A model generated the notes under the pieces. That model saw nothing but the letters and a program-made list of their open reading frames with translations, did no database searches and was not told where the DNA came from. This document shows positions 1 to 8,095 of a DNA stretch of 64,000 nt, piece by piece (within the stretch, counting starts at the first letter, position 1; every line of letters starts with the position of its first letter). Origin of the DNA: Micromonospora trifolii (lineage in GTDB: Bacteria; Actinomycetota; Actinomycetes; Mycobacteriales; Micromonosporaceae). Position numbers and translations under genes: made by a program. Location of the stretch: assembly GCF_022229005.1 (NCBI RefSeq), contig NZ_JAKKFD010000023.1, forward strand, positions 62,001 to 126,000, in the 5' to 3' direction.

Positions 1-1111
1 CCCGCTCGGCCGCCCGGCGCAACACCTCGACGACGCCGCGCAGGTGGCGGACCCGCTCCCCGCCCTCGCCGAGGATGGTCACCAACTCGCCGTCGAGCAG
101 CCGGGGTTCCGGCGCGGGCCGCAACGCGTCCAGCAGCGCGGTGAACGGCGCGGTACGGGCCAGCGGCGCGATCAGTGGCACGCCCGACGGGTTCGCCCGG
201 TGGGCGAGCAGGTTCTCCAGCAGCCCCAGCCGCCCCGGCACCCGGCGGGTCACCACGTCCCCGGGCAGCCGCAACCGGTCGGTCGGGTACTCCAACACCG
301 CCTGGCCCGCCGTACCGGTCACCACCACCTCGCCCGCCACGAACTCCTCGGCGGCCAGGGTCACCGCCACCAGCACCGGCGGCCCGGCGCGGAACCGGAC
401 CCGCAGCACCGCGGTGTCCTCCACCTCGATCGGCCGGACCCGGTAACGCTCCACCTCGATCGCGACCGGCCAGGGCGTCGCCCCGGCGAGCGCCTCGGCG
501 ATCGCCAGGCACTGCATCACCGCATGCGCGAGCGGGTTGGCGAGCGCGCCGTCCAGCACCGGCCGACCGTCCAGACTCCGCCGACCGGCCCAGGGGGAGC
601 GGACGTAGTAGGCGTCCGGCCGTTGCCACGCGGCGATGGTGGAGATACCGGTGACAGTGCCCAGCCGACCGGCGGCCAGCGCGTCGGTCAGCGCGGTGAG
701 GGCCGCCGAGCCGAGCGCCTGGAAACCGACCTGGGCCACCCGACCGGCGGCGGTGAGGGCCCAGGTCAACTCCTCGTGCTCGGCCAACGACAGCACCGGC
801 GGCTTCTCCAGCAGCAGATCCGCGCCGGTGGCCAGGGCGTCGCGGGCGATCGCCAGGTGGGTGTGCGGCGGCGTGCAGATCACCACCACATCCGGTCGGG
901 TGGCGGCGAGCATCGCCCGGTGGTCGGTGAAGACCGCCACCCCGGGCGGCACCGGGGCGGCCGGGTCGTCCTCCACCGGTCGGACGTCGACCAGGGCGAC
1001 CAACCGCAGTCGACCGGCGGCGTGCAGGGGCGCGATCACCCGCCGGTGCCAGCGACCGTGCCCGTTCGCCCCGATCACCGCCACCCGGGGCGGCGGGGCG
1101 GCCCCGCTCAC
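1..1111 (-). CDS. Gfo/Idh/MocA family NAD(P)-dependent oxidoreductase (3' end outside window)
   Basis: This is a partial gene. It starts at tandem GTG codons (1111 or 1114) and runs off the left edge, giving about 370 visible codons. The N-terminus has a Rossmann strand and loop (VAVIGANGHGRWH), and LLLEKPP is the EKP motif that carries the catalytic lysine region in Gfo/Idh/MocA enzymes. The family oxidises or reduces sugars, sugar acids or inositols in the cytoplasm. It begins 26 nt after the stop of the UxuB-like reductase gene, so it is probably the distal gene of the uronate operon. The substrate cannot be read from sequence. Because the frame has no stop in the window it was recovered by translating the reverse strand directly. 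Confidence 0.85.
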   Translation of the reverse strand, partial: MSGAAPPPRVAVIGANGHGRWHRRVIAPLHAAGRLRLVALVDVRPVEDDPAAPVPPGVAVFTDHRAMLAATRPDVVVICTPPHTHLAIARDALATGADLLLEKPPVLSLAEHEELTWALTAAGRVAQVGFQALGSAALTALTDALAAGRLGTVTGISTIAAWQRPDAYYVRSPWAGRRSLDGRPVLDGALANPLAHAVMQCLAIAEALAGATPWPVAIEVERYRVRPIEVEDTAVLRVRFRAGPPVLVAVTLAAEEFVAGEVVVTGTAGQAVLEYPTDRLRLPGDVVTRRVPGRLGLLENLLAHRANPSGVPLIAPLARTAPFTALLDALRPAPEPRLLDGELVTILGEGGERVRHLRGVVEVLRRAAER

Positions 1112-1136
1112 CACCCACCGGTCCGGGTCAACCCGG

Positions 1137-2630
1137 TCACCGGGCACCGGCCAGAGTGGCCTCGACGCCGTGCCGCTCCAACGCGGTCAGCCAGGCGATC
1201 ACGTCGGCGCGGACCTCGTCGTCCTCGGCCACCTCCATCGGGATGACGTCGCGCAACGCGAAGACCGCGTCGACAGCACCCGCCGGGCTCTGCGCCCCGG
1301 CGTCCAGCGCGGCCCGGATCGGCCCGGCCAGTGGGTCCTGGAACGGCAACGGCCGGCCGTCGTCGGCGTACCCCAGCGCGAAGCGCAACCAGGACGCCAC
1401 GACCAGCGCGCCCCAGCGCGCGGACCGCCCGCCCGCGCGCAGGTCGGCGATGGTGTGCAGGACGCGCTGCGGCAGCTTCTGGGAGCCGTCGATCGCCACC
1501 TGGAGGGTGCGGTGGTGGATCGCCGGGTTACCGAAGCGGGCAAGGGCCTGCTCGCCGTAGTCGACCACCCGGACCCCGTCCGGCGGGGTGAAGCTGGCCG
1601 CCACGTCCTCGGCGATCAGCCGGCGCAGCACGTCGCGCAGGTGCGGGATCTCCAGCGCGTCGGCGATCGTCTCCCGACCGGCCAACGCTCCGAGGTACGC
1701 GATGGCGGAGTGCACCCCGTTGAGGGCGCGCAGCTTCAACCGCTCCCACGGGCCGGCGTCGTCGGTGAGCACCGCCCCGGCGAACTCCCAACCGGGCCGG
1801 CCGCCGGGGAAATCGTCCTCGATCACCCACTGCGCGTACGGCTCGGCGGCCACCGCGGCCAGGTCGGTCACGCCGAGCGCGCGGCGGGCCGCCTCGATCG
1901 TCTCCGGGGTGCTGGCCGGCACGATCCGGTCCACCATGGTGCCCGGGCAGGTGACGTTGCCGGCCACCCACTCGACCAGCCCGGTGGGCACCCCGCCGGC
2001 CCGGCCGACCGCCTGGTCGAGCATGCCGCGCAGTCGTCGACCGTTGGCCGGCAGGTTGTCGCAGCTCACCAGGGCCACCGGCCCGGCGTCCGCGGCGGCC
2101 CGGGCGGCCAGCCCGCGCAGCAGCAGCCCCGGCACCGTGCTGGGCGGACCGCCTCCGGCCAGGTCCGCGGCGAGCGCCGAGTCCGGGGACAGCCGGCCGG
2201 TCACCGGGTCGAGTTGGTACGCCTTCTCGGTGACGGTCAGGGTCACCACGCGGATCGCCGGGTCGGCGAGCAGCGCCACCACGGCGTCCGGGTCGCTGGG
2301 CGCGTGTCGGACGCCGCTCAGGGCGCCGACCACCCGCGTGGAGCTGCCGGCGGCGGAGAGGGCGCTGACGCTGAACAGGTTGTCCTGCGCGGCGATCGCC
2401 TCGACCACTGCGGTGCTGCGCGGGGCGACGGCCACGATGCCCCAGTCACCGCCGGCCGCGCCGACCGCCGCCTCGGTGAAGACGGCCTGGTGGGCCCGGT
2501 GGAACGCGCCCAACCCCAGGTGTACGACGCCGGTCGGCACCGTGCCCGGCCGGATCAGCGGGCGGGCCTCGGCGGGCAGACGGCGCAGCATGCCCAGGCC
2601 GAGCCGGGAGGCACCGACGGTCACCGCCAT
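1137..2630 (-). CDS. Mannitol dehydrogenase-family uronate reductase (UxuB/UxaB-like)
   Basis: The product has 497 residues, the usual length for long-chain mannitol dehydrogenase-family enzymes (UxuB, UxaB, mannitol 2-dehydrogenase). Near the N-terminus VVHLGLGAFHRAHQAVF is the family signature. KLRALNGVHSAIAYLG carries the Lys/Asn/His catalytic set expected about two-thirds along. In uronate catabolism these enzymes reduce D-fructuronate to D-mannonate or D-tagaturonate to D-altronate with NADH. The gene overlaps the upstream enolase-superfamily gene by 10 nt and shares an operon with uxaC, so a uronate reductase role is much more likely than mannitol oxidation. Sequence alone does not separate UxuB from UxaB activity. 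Confidence 0.85.
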   Translation of the reverse strand: MAVTVGASRLGLGMLRRLPAEARPLIRPGTVPTGVVHLGLGAFHRAHQAVFTEAAVGAAGGDWGIVAVAPRSTAVVEAIAAQDNLFSVSALSAAGSSTRVVGALSGVRHAPSDPDAVVALLADPAIRVVTLTVTEKAYQLDPVTGRLSPDSALAADLAGGGPPSTVPGLLLRGLAARAAADAGPVALVSCDNLPANGRRLRGMLDQAVGRAGGVPTGLVEWVAGNVTCPGTMVDRIVPASTPETIEAARRALGVTDLAAVAAEPYAQWVIEDDFPGGRPGWEFAGAVLTDDAGPWERLKLRALNGVHSAIAYLGALAGRETIADALEIPHLRDVLRRLIAEDVAASFTPPDGVRVVDYGEQALARFGNPAIHHRTLQVAIDGSQKLPQRVLHTIADLRAGGRSARWGALVVASWLRFALGYADDGRPLPFQDPLAGPIRAALDAGAQSPAGAVDAVFALRDVIPMEVAEDDEVRADVIAWLTALERHGVEATLAGAR

Positions 2631-3925
2631 GCCGGGCCGTCCGGGAAGCGGAACTCCGCGATCGACGCGGGCTTCATGGTGGCGCTGTAACCGGGCCGCT
2701 CGGGCAGCAGGTAGCGGCCACCGCGGGTCCGCACCGGATCGACGAAGTGTTCGTGCAGGTGGTCGACGTACTCGATCATCCGACCGTCCAGCCCGGTGCC
2801 CACCCGCAGGTAGTCGAAGATCGCCAGGTGCTGGACGTACTCGCAGAGGCCCACGCCGCCGGCGTGCGGGCAGACCGGCACGCCGAACTTCGCCGCCAGC
2901 AGCAGCTCGGCCAGGACCTCGTTGACGCCGCCGACGCGGCAGGCGTCGATCTGCATCACCCCGATCGCCTCGGCCTGGAGCAGCTGCTTGAAGATCACCC
3001 GGTTGGCGGCCACCTCACCGGTGGCCACCCGGCAGCGGCCGGCGGTCAACTCGGCCACCGCGCGGGCGATCCGGGCGTGCCCGAGGATGTCGTCGGCATG
3101 GGTGGGCTCCTCGATCCAGTACGGGTCCACCTCGGCCAGCGCCGCCATCGCGGTGATCGCCTCGTCGACGTCCCAGACCTGGTTGGCGTCCATCATCAGC
3201 AGCGCGTCCGGGCCGATCTCCTCCCGGATGATCCGGGCCCGCCGCAGATCGTCGGCGAGCGGGCCGCCGACCTTCATCTTCATCGCCCGCCAGCCGTCGG
3301 CGTACGCCTGCCGGGTCAGCGCCCGCACCTTGTCGTCGGGGTAGCCGAGCCACCCGACCGAGGTGGTGTACGACGGGAAACCGTCACGTTCGAGGGTGGC
3401 CAACCGGTCGGCCAGCCCGTCGCGCCCCTTGTCGAGGATGGCCGCCGCCTCGTCCGGGGTGAGCGCGTCGGTGATGTGCCGGAAGTCGACGCTGGCCACC
3501 AGCTCGTCGGTGGGCAGGTCGGCGAGGAAGCGCCACATCGGCTTGCCGGCCAGTGTGGCCCGCAGGTCCCAGACCGCGTTGACCAGCGCGCCGGTCGCCA
3601 TGTGGATGACGCCCTTCTCCGGGCCCAGCCAGCGCAGCTGCACGTCGGCACTGAGCGAGCGCCAGAACGCCACCGGCTCGGCCGTGATCTCCTCGATGGT
3701 GCGTCCCCGCACGTGGTGGGCCAGGGCGCGCACCGCCGCGCAGGTGATCTCGTTGCCCCGGCCGTTGGTGAAGGTGAACCCGGCGCCGGTCGGGCCGGCG
3801 TCGGTGCCCAGCTCCACGTACGTCGCCGAGTAGTCACCCCTGTTGATCGCGTCGGAGCCGTCGCCCCTGGCGGCGGTGGGGAACCGCACGTCGTGCACCT
3901 CGACGGAGGTGATGGTGACGGTCAT
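2621..3925 (-). CDS. L-fuconate dehydratase-like enolase-superfamily protein
   Basis: The 434-residue product closely follows the L-fuconate dehydratase (FucD/ENOSF1) pattern. Supporting motifs are DGSDAINRGDYSATYVEL near the N-terminus, LRWLGPEKGVIHMA, YTTSVGWLGYPDDK, the KMKVGG catalytic lysine strand, DANQVWD and IEEPTHADD metal-binding acids, and FPVCPHAGGVGLCEYVQH-like C-terminal catalytic His/Glu (here VPVCPHAGGVGLCEYVQH). The ATG at 3925 overlaps the uxaC stop by four bases; the longer in-frame extension to 4402 lies wholly inside uxaC and was rejected. FucD enzymes dehydrate acid sugars to 2-keto-3-deoxy acids. Its position between UxaC and a uronate reductase suggests it handles the aldonate they make, possibly D-altronate, which characterised FucD can also use. 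That substrate is inferred. Confidence 0.85.
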   Translation of the reverse strand: MTVTITSVEVHDVRFPTAARGDGSDAINRGDYSATYVELGTDAGPTGAGFTFTNGRGNEITCAAVRALAHHVRGRTIEEITAEPVAFWRSLSADVQLRWLGPEKGVIHMATGALVNAVWDLRATLAGKPMWRFLADLPTDELVASVDFRHITDALTPDEAAAILDKGRDGLADRLATLERDGFPSYTTSVGWLGYPDDKVRALTRQAYADGWRAMKMKVGGPLADDLRRARIIREEIGPDALLMMDANQVWDVDEAITAMAALAEVDPYWIEEPTHADDILGHARIARAVAELTAGRCRVATGEVAANRVIFKQLLQAEAIGVMQIDACRVGGVNEVLAELLLAAKFGVPVCPHAGGVGLCEYVQHLAIFDYLRVGTGLDGRMIEYVDHLHEHFVDPVRTRGGRYLLPERPGYSATMKPASIAEFRFPDGPAWR

Positions 3926-5355
3926 TGAGCCTGTCCTCCGAAGTTGAAGACCCGCTTGGGCAGCCGGTACGCCAGGTCGACGATGGTCTCGGCGGCTTCG
4001 TCCATCGGCAGCCGGTGTTCGGCGACGAGCCGGGCCAGGAAGCCGGCGTCCACCCGGCGGGCCACGTCGTGGCGTACCGGGATGGAGCAGAACGCCCGGG
4101 TGTCGTCGACGAACCCTGTGGTGTTGTAGAAGCCGGCGCTCTCGGTGACCGTCTCCCGGAAGCGGCGCAGCACCTCCGGGGAGTCCAGGAACCACCAGGG
4201 CGCGCCGAGCAGCAGCGCGGCGTACCCGCCCGCGAGGGGCGCCAGTTCGCGGGTGAAGGTGTCCTCGTCGAGGGTGTAGAGCACCAGCCGCAGCCGGGGG
4301 TCGTTGCCGTAGCGCTCCAGCAGCGGGGCGAGCGCGTGCACGTACTCGGTGGCCTGCGGGATGTCGCCGCCGACGTCGCGGCCGTGCCGGGCGTGCAACC
4401 ACCGGTTGTGGTTGCGCACCGCGCCGGGGTGCAGCTGCATGACAAGGCCGTCGTCGAGCGACATCCGGGCGAACTCCACGAGCATGTGCGCCCGGAACGC
4501 CTCCGCGTCGGCGGCGTCGGCCTCGCCTCGCCGGCCCCGGTCGTAGAGCCGTTCGGCCTCGGCCGGGGTGAGGTCCAGGGTGCGGGCGGTGGGGTGGCCG
4601 TGGTCGGAGGAGGTAGCGCCGGCGGCGATGAACGCGGCGCGTCGGGTCCGCAGGGCGCTCAGGTAGCCGGCGTACGTGCCGGTGTCCTCACCGGCCCGGT
4701 CCCCGAGGCGGTCCACATTGGTCGACCAGCCCTCGAACTCCATGTCCACCACGTCGTCCGGGCGGAACGTGGTGACCACCCGGCCGCCCGGCCCGCCCCA
4801 CCCGTCGGCGGCGAGCTTGGCGTGCTGCGCGAGGTCGTCCAGCGGCGACTCGGTGGTGGCGAGCACCTCGATGTTGAACCGTTCGAACAGTGCACGGGGC
4901 CGGAAGTCCGGCTCGGCGAGCCGGGCCGCGATCTCGTCGTAGAGGGCGTCGGCGGTGTTCGGGCCGAGCGGGGTGTGCACACCGAACACGGTGCGGAAGG
5001 TCTGCTCCAGCCAGAGTCGCGACGGGGTGCCCCGGAACAGGTGCCAGTGCGCGGCGAAGCGTCGCCAGATCACCCGGCCGTCGGTCTCCACCGGGCTGCC
5101 GTCGCGGGTGGGCACCCCCAGATCCGCCGGGGGTACGCCCTGACTGAGCAGCATCCGGGTCAGGTAGTGGTCGGGCACGATGAGCAGCTGCGCCGGGTCC
5201 GGGAAGGGGCGGTCCTCGGCGAGCAGGGCCGGGTCGACGTGCCCGTGCGGCGAGATGATGGGTTGCTCCGCCGCCAGGGCGTACAGCTCCCGGGCCAGCG
5301 CGCGCTGGCCCGGTTCGGGCGGCAGGAGCAGGTCGGTGTTGTCGAACGTGGGCAC
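3922..5355 (-). CDS. uxaC: Glucuronate isomerase
   Basis: The 477-residue product matches uronate isomerase in length and motifs. The N-terminal IISPHGHVDPALLAEDRPF supplies the metal-binding HxH of this amidohydrolase-superfamily enzyme, and LIVPDHYLTRMLLSQGV follows. LHPGAVRNHNRW and FYNTTGFVDDTRAF lie in the C-terminal half. UxaC interconverts D-glucuronate with D-fructuronate and D-galacturonate with D-tagaturonate in the cytoplasm, which is the first step of the Ashwell pathway. It overlaps the downstream FucD-like gene by four bases and lies 25 nt after the oxidoreductase gene, so all are likely on one transcript from the divergent promoter at about 6776. Confidence 0.93.
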   Translation of the reverse strand: MPTFDNTDLLLPPEPGQRALARELYALAAEQPIISPHGHVDPALLAEDRPFPDPAQLLIVPDHYLTRMLLSQGVPPADLGVPTRDGSPVETDGRVIWRRFAAHWHLFRGTPSRLWLEQTFRTVFGVHTPLGPNTADALYDEIAARLAEPDFRPRALFERFNIEVLATTESPLDDLAQHAKLAADGWGGPGGRVVTTFRPDDVVDMEFEGWSTNVDRLGDRAGEDTGTYAGYLSALRTRRAAFIAAGATSSDHGHPTARTLDLTPAEAERLYDRGRRGEADAADAEAFRAHMLVEFARMSLDDGLVMQLHPGAVRNHNRWLHARHGRDVGGDIPQATEYVHALAPLLERYGNDPRLRLVLYTLDEDTFTRELAPLAGGYAALLLGAPWWFLDSPEVLRRFRETVTESAGFYNTTGFVDDTRAFCSIPVRHDVARRVDAGFLARLVAEHRLPMDEAAETIVDLAYRLPKRVFNFGGQAQ

Positions 5356-5380
5356 GGGGTGGGGCTCCTCGTCTCCTGTG

Positions 5381-6709
5381 TCAGCGGGGGGTGAGCAGGT
5401 CGGCGACCCGGACGGGTTGGCCGGTCTCGAAGGACCGGTTGGCGGCCAAGCCGGTGAGCAGGGCCAACGCGCCGTCGTCGGCGGTCGCGGCGCGGCCCAG
5501 CGGGTCGGGTTGCCCGCCGAGGAGCACCCCGGTCATCCGGGCGTCCGCGCCGCCGTGCCCGTGCCGACTGCGGCCCTCCACCGGGATCTGCCGGGGCGGG
5601 GCCCAGAACGGGCGCAGGGTCAGCGTCGCACCACCGCCCTCGGCCGGCGCCTCGGTGCCGTGCAGGGCGGCGCCCTTGACCGCGCCGGCGGTGCCCCGGT
5701 CGACGTGGTCGTTCTCGGCCACGTCCAGCTCCAGTCGGCCCCGGCTGCCGTTGACCATCACCCGGTAGCCCTCCCAGGGCGCGTACGCGGTGAGGTGGTA
5801 GGTCATGGTGGCGCCGGTGGAGTAGCGGGCCAGCACCGCCATGTCGTCCTCGATGCTCACCCCGGGCGCGAAGACGTTGCGGTCGCGCTGGTAGCCGTCC
5901 TCGGCCTCGGCGTCGAGGTACAGCTCGCGCAGCCGGGGGTGGGCGTCCAGCCGCAGCGCGAACGGGTCGCCGGCGGCTGCGGGGGAGCCGTGCGCCCGGT
6001 CGTAGTCGCGGGCGTAGCCGTGCCGGCGACCGTCCTCGCCGTAGAAGAAGAGCCGGCCGGCCGCGTACACCTCGACGGGTGTGGCGGCCAGCCACCAGTT
6101 GACCAGGTCGAAGTGGTGGCTGGCCTTGTGCACCATCAGTCCACCGGAGGTGGCCTTGTCGCGGTGCCAGCGGCGGAAGTAGTCGGCGCCGTGGCGGACG
6201 TCGAGCAGCCACTCGAAGTGCACCGAGCCGATCTCGCCGACCGCGCCCTCGGCGAGCAGCCGGCGAACCTGTTCGTGCAGCGGGTTGTAGCGGTAGTTGA
6301 ACGCGACGGTCACCCGACCACCGGTCTCGGTCACCGTGTCCAGGATGCGCCGGCAGCGTGCCACGTCCACTGTCATCGGTTTCTCGGTGACGACCTCGCG
6401 GCCGGCGCGCAGTGCGGCCACCACGTACTCGTCGTGGGTGACGTCCACGCTGGTGACCAGGACGACGTCGACACGCTCTTTGTCCAGCATGGTCGCGAAG
6501 TCGCCGGCCGGGTACGTGGGCACCGGGCGGTGTCCCAGCTCGCCCAGCCAGCGGTTGTGCGCGTCCATCCGGGCCTGGTTGACGTCGGCGAAGGCGACCA
6601 GCTCGGTGGTGTCGGCGTGGTCGAGCACCAGTGCCCGGACGAACATCTCGGCCCGCGCGCCGGTGCCCACGACGGCGTACCGGACCCGTCCGGCGGCTCT
6701 CGGTGACAT
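5381..6709 (-). CDS. Gfo/Idh/MocA family oxidoreductase, first gene of the uronate operon
   Basis: The product has 442 residues. RYAVVGTGARAEMFVRAL is the N-terminal Rossmann fold, REVVTEKPMTVD is the EKP motif, and VAFNYRYNPLHEQVR is a substrate-domain signature common in long Gfo/Idh/MocA members that act on sugars or sugar acids. The ATG at 6709 follows GGGAGG with a 7-nt gap. It is the promoter-proximal gene of the minus-strand uronate operon, divergent from the LacI gene. Conserved family members often act on uronates, keto-sugars or inositol; no specific substrate is claimed. The plus-strand gene at 11993 encodes a PmoA-like protein, a type often found near such oxidoreductases. Confidence 0.88.
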   Translation of the reverse strand: MSPRAAGRVRYAVVGTGARAEMFVRALVLDHADTTELVAFADVNQARMDAHNRWLGELGHRPVPTYPAGDFATMLDKERVDVVLVTSVDVTHDEYVVAALRAGREVVTEKPMTVDVARCRRILDTVTETGGRVTVAFNYRYNPLHEQVRRLLAEGAVGEIGSVHFEWLLDVRHGADYFRRWHRDKATSGGLMVHKASHHFDLVNWWLAATPVEVYAAGRLFFYGEDGRRHGYARDYDRAHGSPAAAGDPFALRLDAHPRLRELYLDAEAEDGYQRDRNVFAPGVSIEDDMAVLARYSTGATMTYHLTAYAPWEGYRVMVNGSRGRLELDVAENDHVDRGTAGAVKGAALHGTEAPAEGGGATLTLRPFWAPPRQIPVEGRSRHGHGGADARMTGVLLGGQPDPLGRAATADDGALALLTGLAANRSFETGQPVRVADLLTPR

Positions 6710-6729
6710 GCGGTCGCCTCCCGTGGTGC

Positions 6730-6743
6730 TGCAAAGGTTTGCA
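6730..6743. promoter_or_regulatory. LacI-type operator 1 (uronate operon side)
   Basis: TGCAAAGGTTTGCA is an inverted repeat (TGCAAA, 2-nt spacer, TTTGCA). It lies just upstream of the ribosome-binding site of the oxidoreductase gene and overlaps the expected transcription start. It shares 11 of 14 positions with the element at 6881-6894, so both are probably bound by the LacI protein encoded at 6946. Confidence 0.75.
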
Positions 6744-6747
6744 ATGA

Positions 6748-6776
6748 AGTAATCACGATCGATCCGTTCGCGTCAA
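6748..6776 (-). promoter_or_regulatory. Predicted promoter of the uronate operon
   Basis: On the minus strand TTGACG (6776-6771) is followed after 17 nt by ATTACT (6753-6748), a housekeeping-sigma-like pair. Operator 1 lies directly downstream, where repressor binding would block initiation. Confidence 0.5.
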
Positions 6777-6870
6777 CGACGACGGCGGGATCGGCGTCAT
6801 TTGTCAGTGTTTGAGGGGCAGTCGGTCACCAAGGGGAGTGCGGGTGCAACAAAGCCGTAACCATTGACCG

Positions 6871-6899
6871 TTGACAGTGGCGCAACCGTTTGCATTAAT
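6871..6899 (+). promoter_or_regulatory. Predicted promoter of the LacI/ABC transporter transcript
   Basis: A perfect -35 hexamer TTGACA (6871-6876) is followed after 17 nt by ATTAAT (6894-6899). The second LacI-type operator fills the spacer, the classical layout for repression by occlusion. Confidence 0.6.
6881..6894. promoter_or_regulatory. LacI-type operator 2 (regulator/ABC side)
   Basis: CGCAACCGTTTGCA matches operator 1 at 11 of 14 positions with identical spacing. It sits between the -35 and -10 elements of the plus-strand promoter, implying autoregulation and control of the transporter genes. Confidence 0.72.
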
Positions 6900-6945
6900 G
6901 GGCCACACCTGCGTGACCGCCACCACATCGGACGAAGGGGCCGCC

Positions 6946-8076
6946 GTGCCAGTCACCATCCGGGACGTCGCCCGAGCGTCCGGTGTGCACATCTCCACCG
7001 TGTCCCGCACCTTCTCCGCTCCACACCTGGTCAACCCGGAGACCCGGGTCCGGGTGCTGGCCTGCGCGGAGGATCTGGGCTACCGGCCCAACCGTGCCGC
7101 CCGAGCCCTGATCACCGGGCGGACGCACAACATCGGGCTGATCATCGCGGACATCGCGAACCCGTTCTTCCCGCCGCTGATCAAGGCGGCGGAGAGTCAG
7201 GCCCGGCACCGCGACTACCACGTCTTCGTGGCCGACACCAACGAGGACCCGACCGCCGAGGAAGAGCTGGTCCACGCGCTGGCCAAGCAGGTGGACGGGG
7301 TGCTGCTGTGCAGCCCACGGATGAGCAACAGCCTGATCGAGCAGCTCAGCCGCGAGGTGCCACTGGTCGTGGTGAACCGCCAGGTGACCGGCCTGCCCTG
7401 CGTACTGATGGACGTCGGGCAGGGCGCCCGCTCGGCGATCGAGCACCTGGTCGGCCTGGGGCACCGCAGCATCGCGCTGCTCGGTGGCCCACGCAGCTCG
7501 TGGACCAACCGGGAGATGCGCCGTGCCGCCGGCGCGGCCGCCCGAGCCGGCGGCGCGGAGCTGACAGTGCTCGGCCCCAACGCGCCCACCGAGGTCGGCG
7601 GCTCCGCCGTCGCCGAGCAGGTGCGACGCAGCGGCGTGTCGGCAGTGCTCGCCTACAACGACCTGATGGCGATCGGCCTGATCGAGGGGCTGGACGCGCT
7701 CGGGGTCCGGGTGCCGCAGGAGGTGAGCGTCGTCGGGGTCGACGACATCACCCTGAGCCGGCTGACCCGCCCCAAACTGACGACGGTGGCCACACCCACC
7801 GGGGCCGCCGGCCGGACGGCCGTCGACATGCTGCTGCAACAGGACATCGAGTCACCGCGCGGTGCGCGGGGGTCCGGTGCCGGAACGGCGATCGGCGTCC
7901 GTCGTACCACCGCACAGGTAATGCTCCAGACCGACCTGGTCATCCGCGACTCGACCGGCCCGGGCCCGTACGCCCGACCGGCACGTCCCCTGGCCGCACC
8001 GCGTGGCCCGGACCCGCATTGCCCTGCGGGCCCGGGCATCCCGACCGCGGCCACCGGTGACGCCGTCGCCTCCTAA
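6946..8076 (+). CDS. LacI-family transcriptional regulator of the uronate/ABC locus
   Basis: The 376-residue product has an N-terminal LacI helix-turn-helix (TIRDVARASGVHISTVSR, residues 4-21), a hinge around YRPNRAARAL, and a periplasmic-binding-like effector domain containing GLIIADIANPFFPPLI and VVGVDDITLSRLTRPKLTTV. I chose GTG at 6946 because GAAGGGG lies 5 nt upstream. The longer in-frame start at 6871 would translate the promoter and operator and is rejected. The C-terminal 40 or so residues are Pro/Arg/Gly-rich and look disordered. It is divergent from the uronate operon and lies 19 nt upstream of the binding-protein gene, so it likely represses both sides and responds to a uronate or uronide. 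Confidence 0.92.
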   Translation: MPVTIRDVARASGVHISTVSRTFSAPHLVNPETRVRVLACAEDLGYRPNRAARALITGRTHNIGLIIADIANPFFPPLIKAAESQARHRDYHVFVADTNEDPTAEEELVHALAKQVDGVLLCSPRMSNSLIEQLSREVPLVVVNRQVTGLPCVLMDVGQGARSAIEHLVGLGHRSIALLGGPRSSWTNREMRRAAGAAARAGGAELTVLGPNAPTEVGGSAVAEQVRRSGVSAVLAYNDLMAIGLIEGLDALGVRVPQEVSVVGVDDITLSRLTRPKLTTVATPTGAAGRTAVDMLLQQDIESPRGARGSGAGTAIGVRRTTAQVMLQTDLVIRDSTGPGPYARPARPLAAPRGPDPHCPAGPGIPTAATGDAVAS

Positions 8077-8095
8077 TGCCGAGGAGTGAGCGCAC

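Noticed and set aside
636-2690. Long plus-strand ORF of 684 codons over the oxidoreductase and reductase genes
   Set aside because: It is an antisense shadow of GC-rich coding DNA; the product is low complexity and the reverse strand encodes clear enzymes.
6871-6945. Earlier start for the LacI gene at 6871
   Set aside because: It would translate the -35/-10 region and the operator. GTG 6946 has a good ribosome-binding site and begins at the conserved helix-turn-helix.
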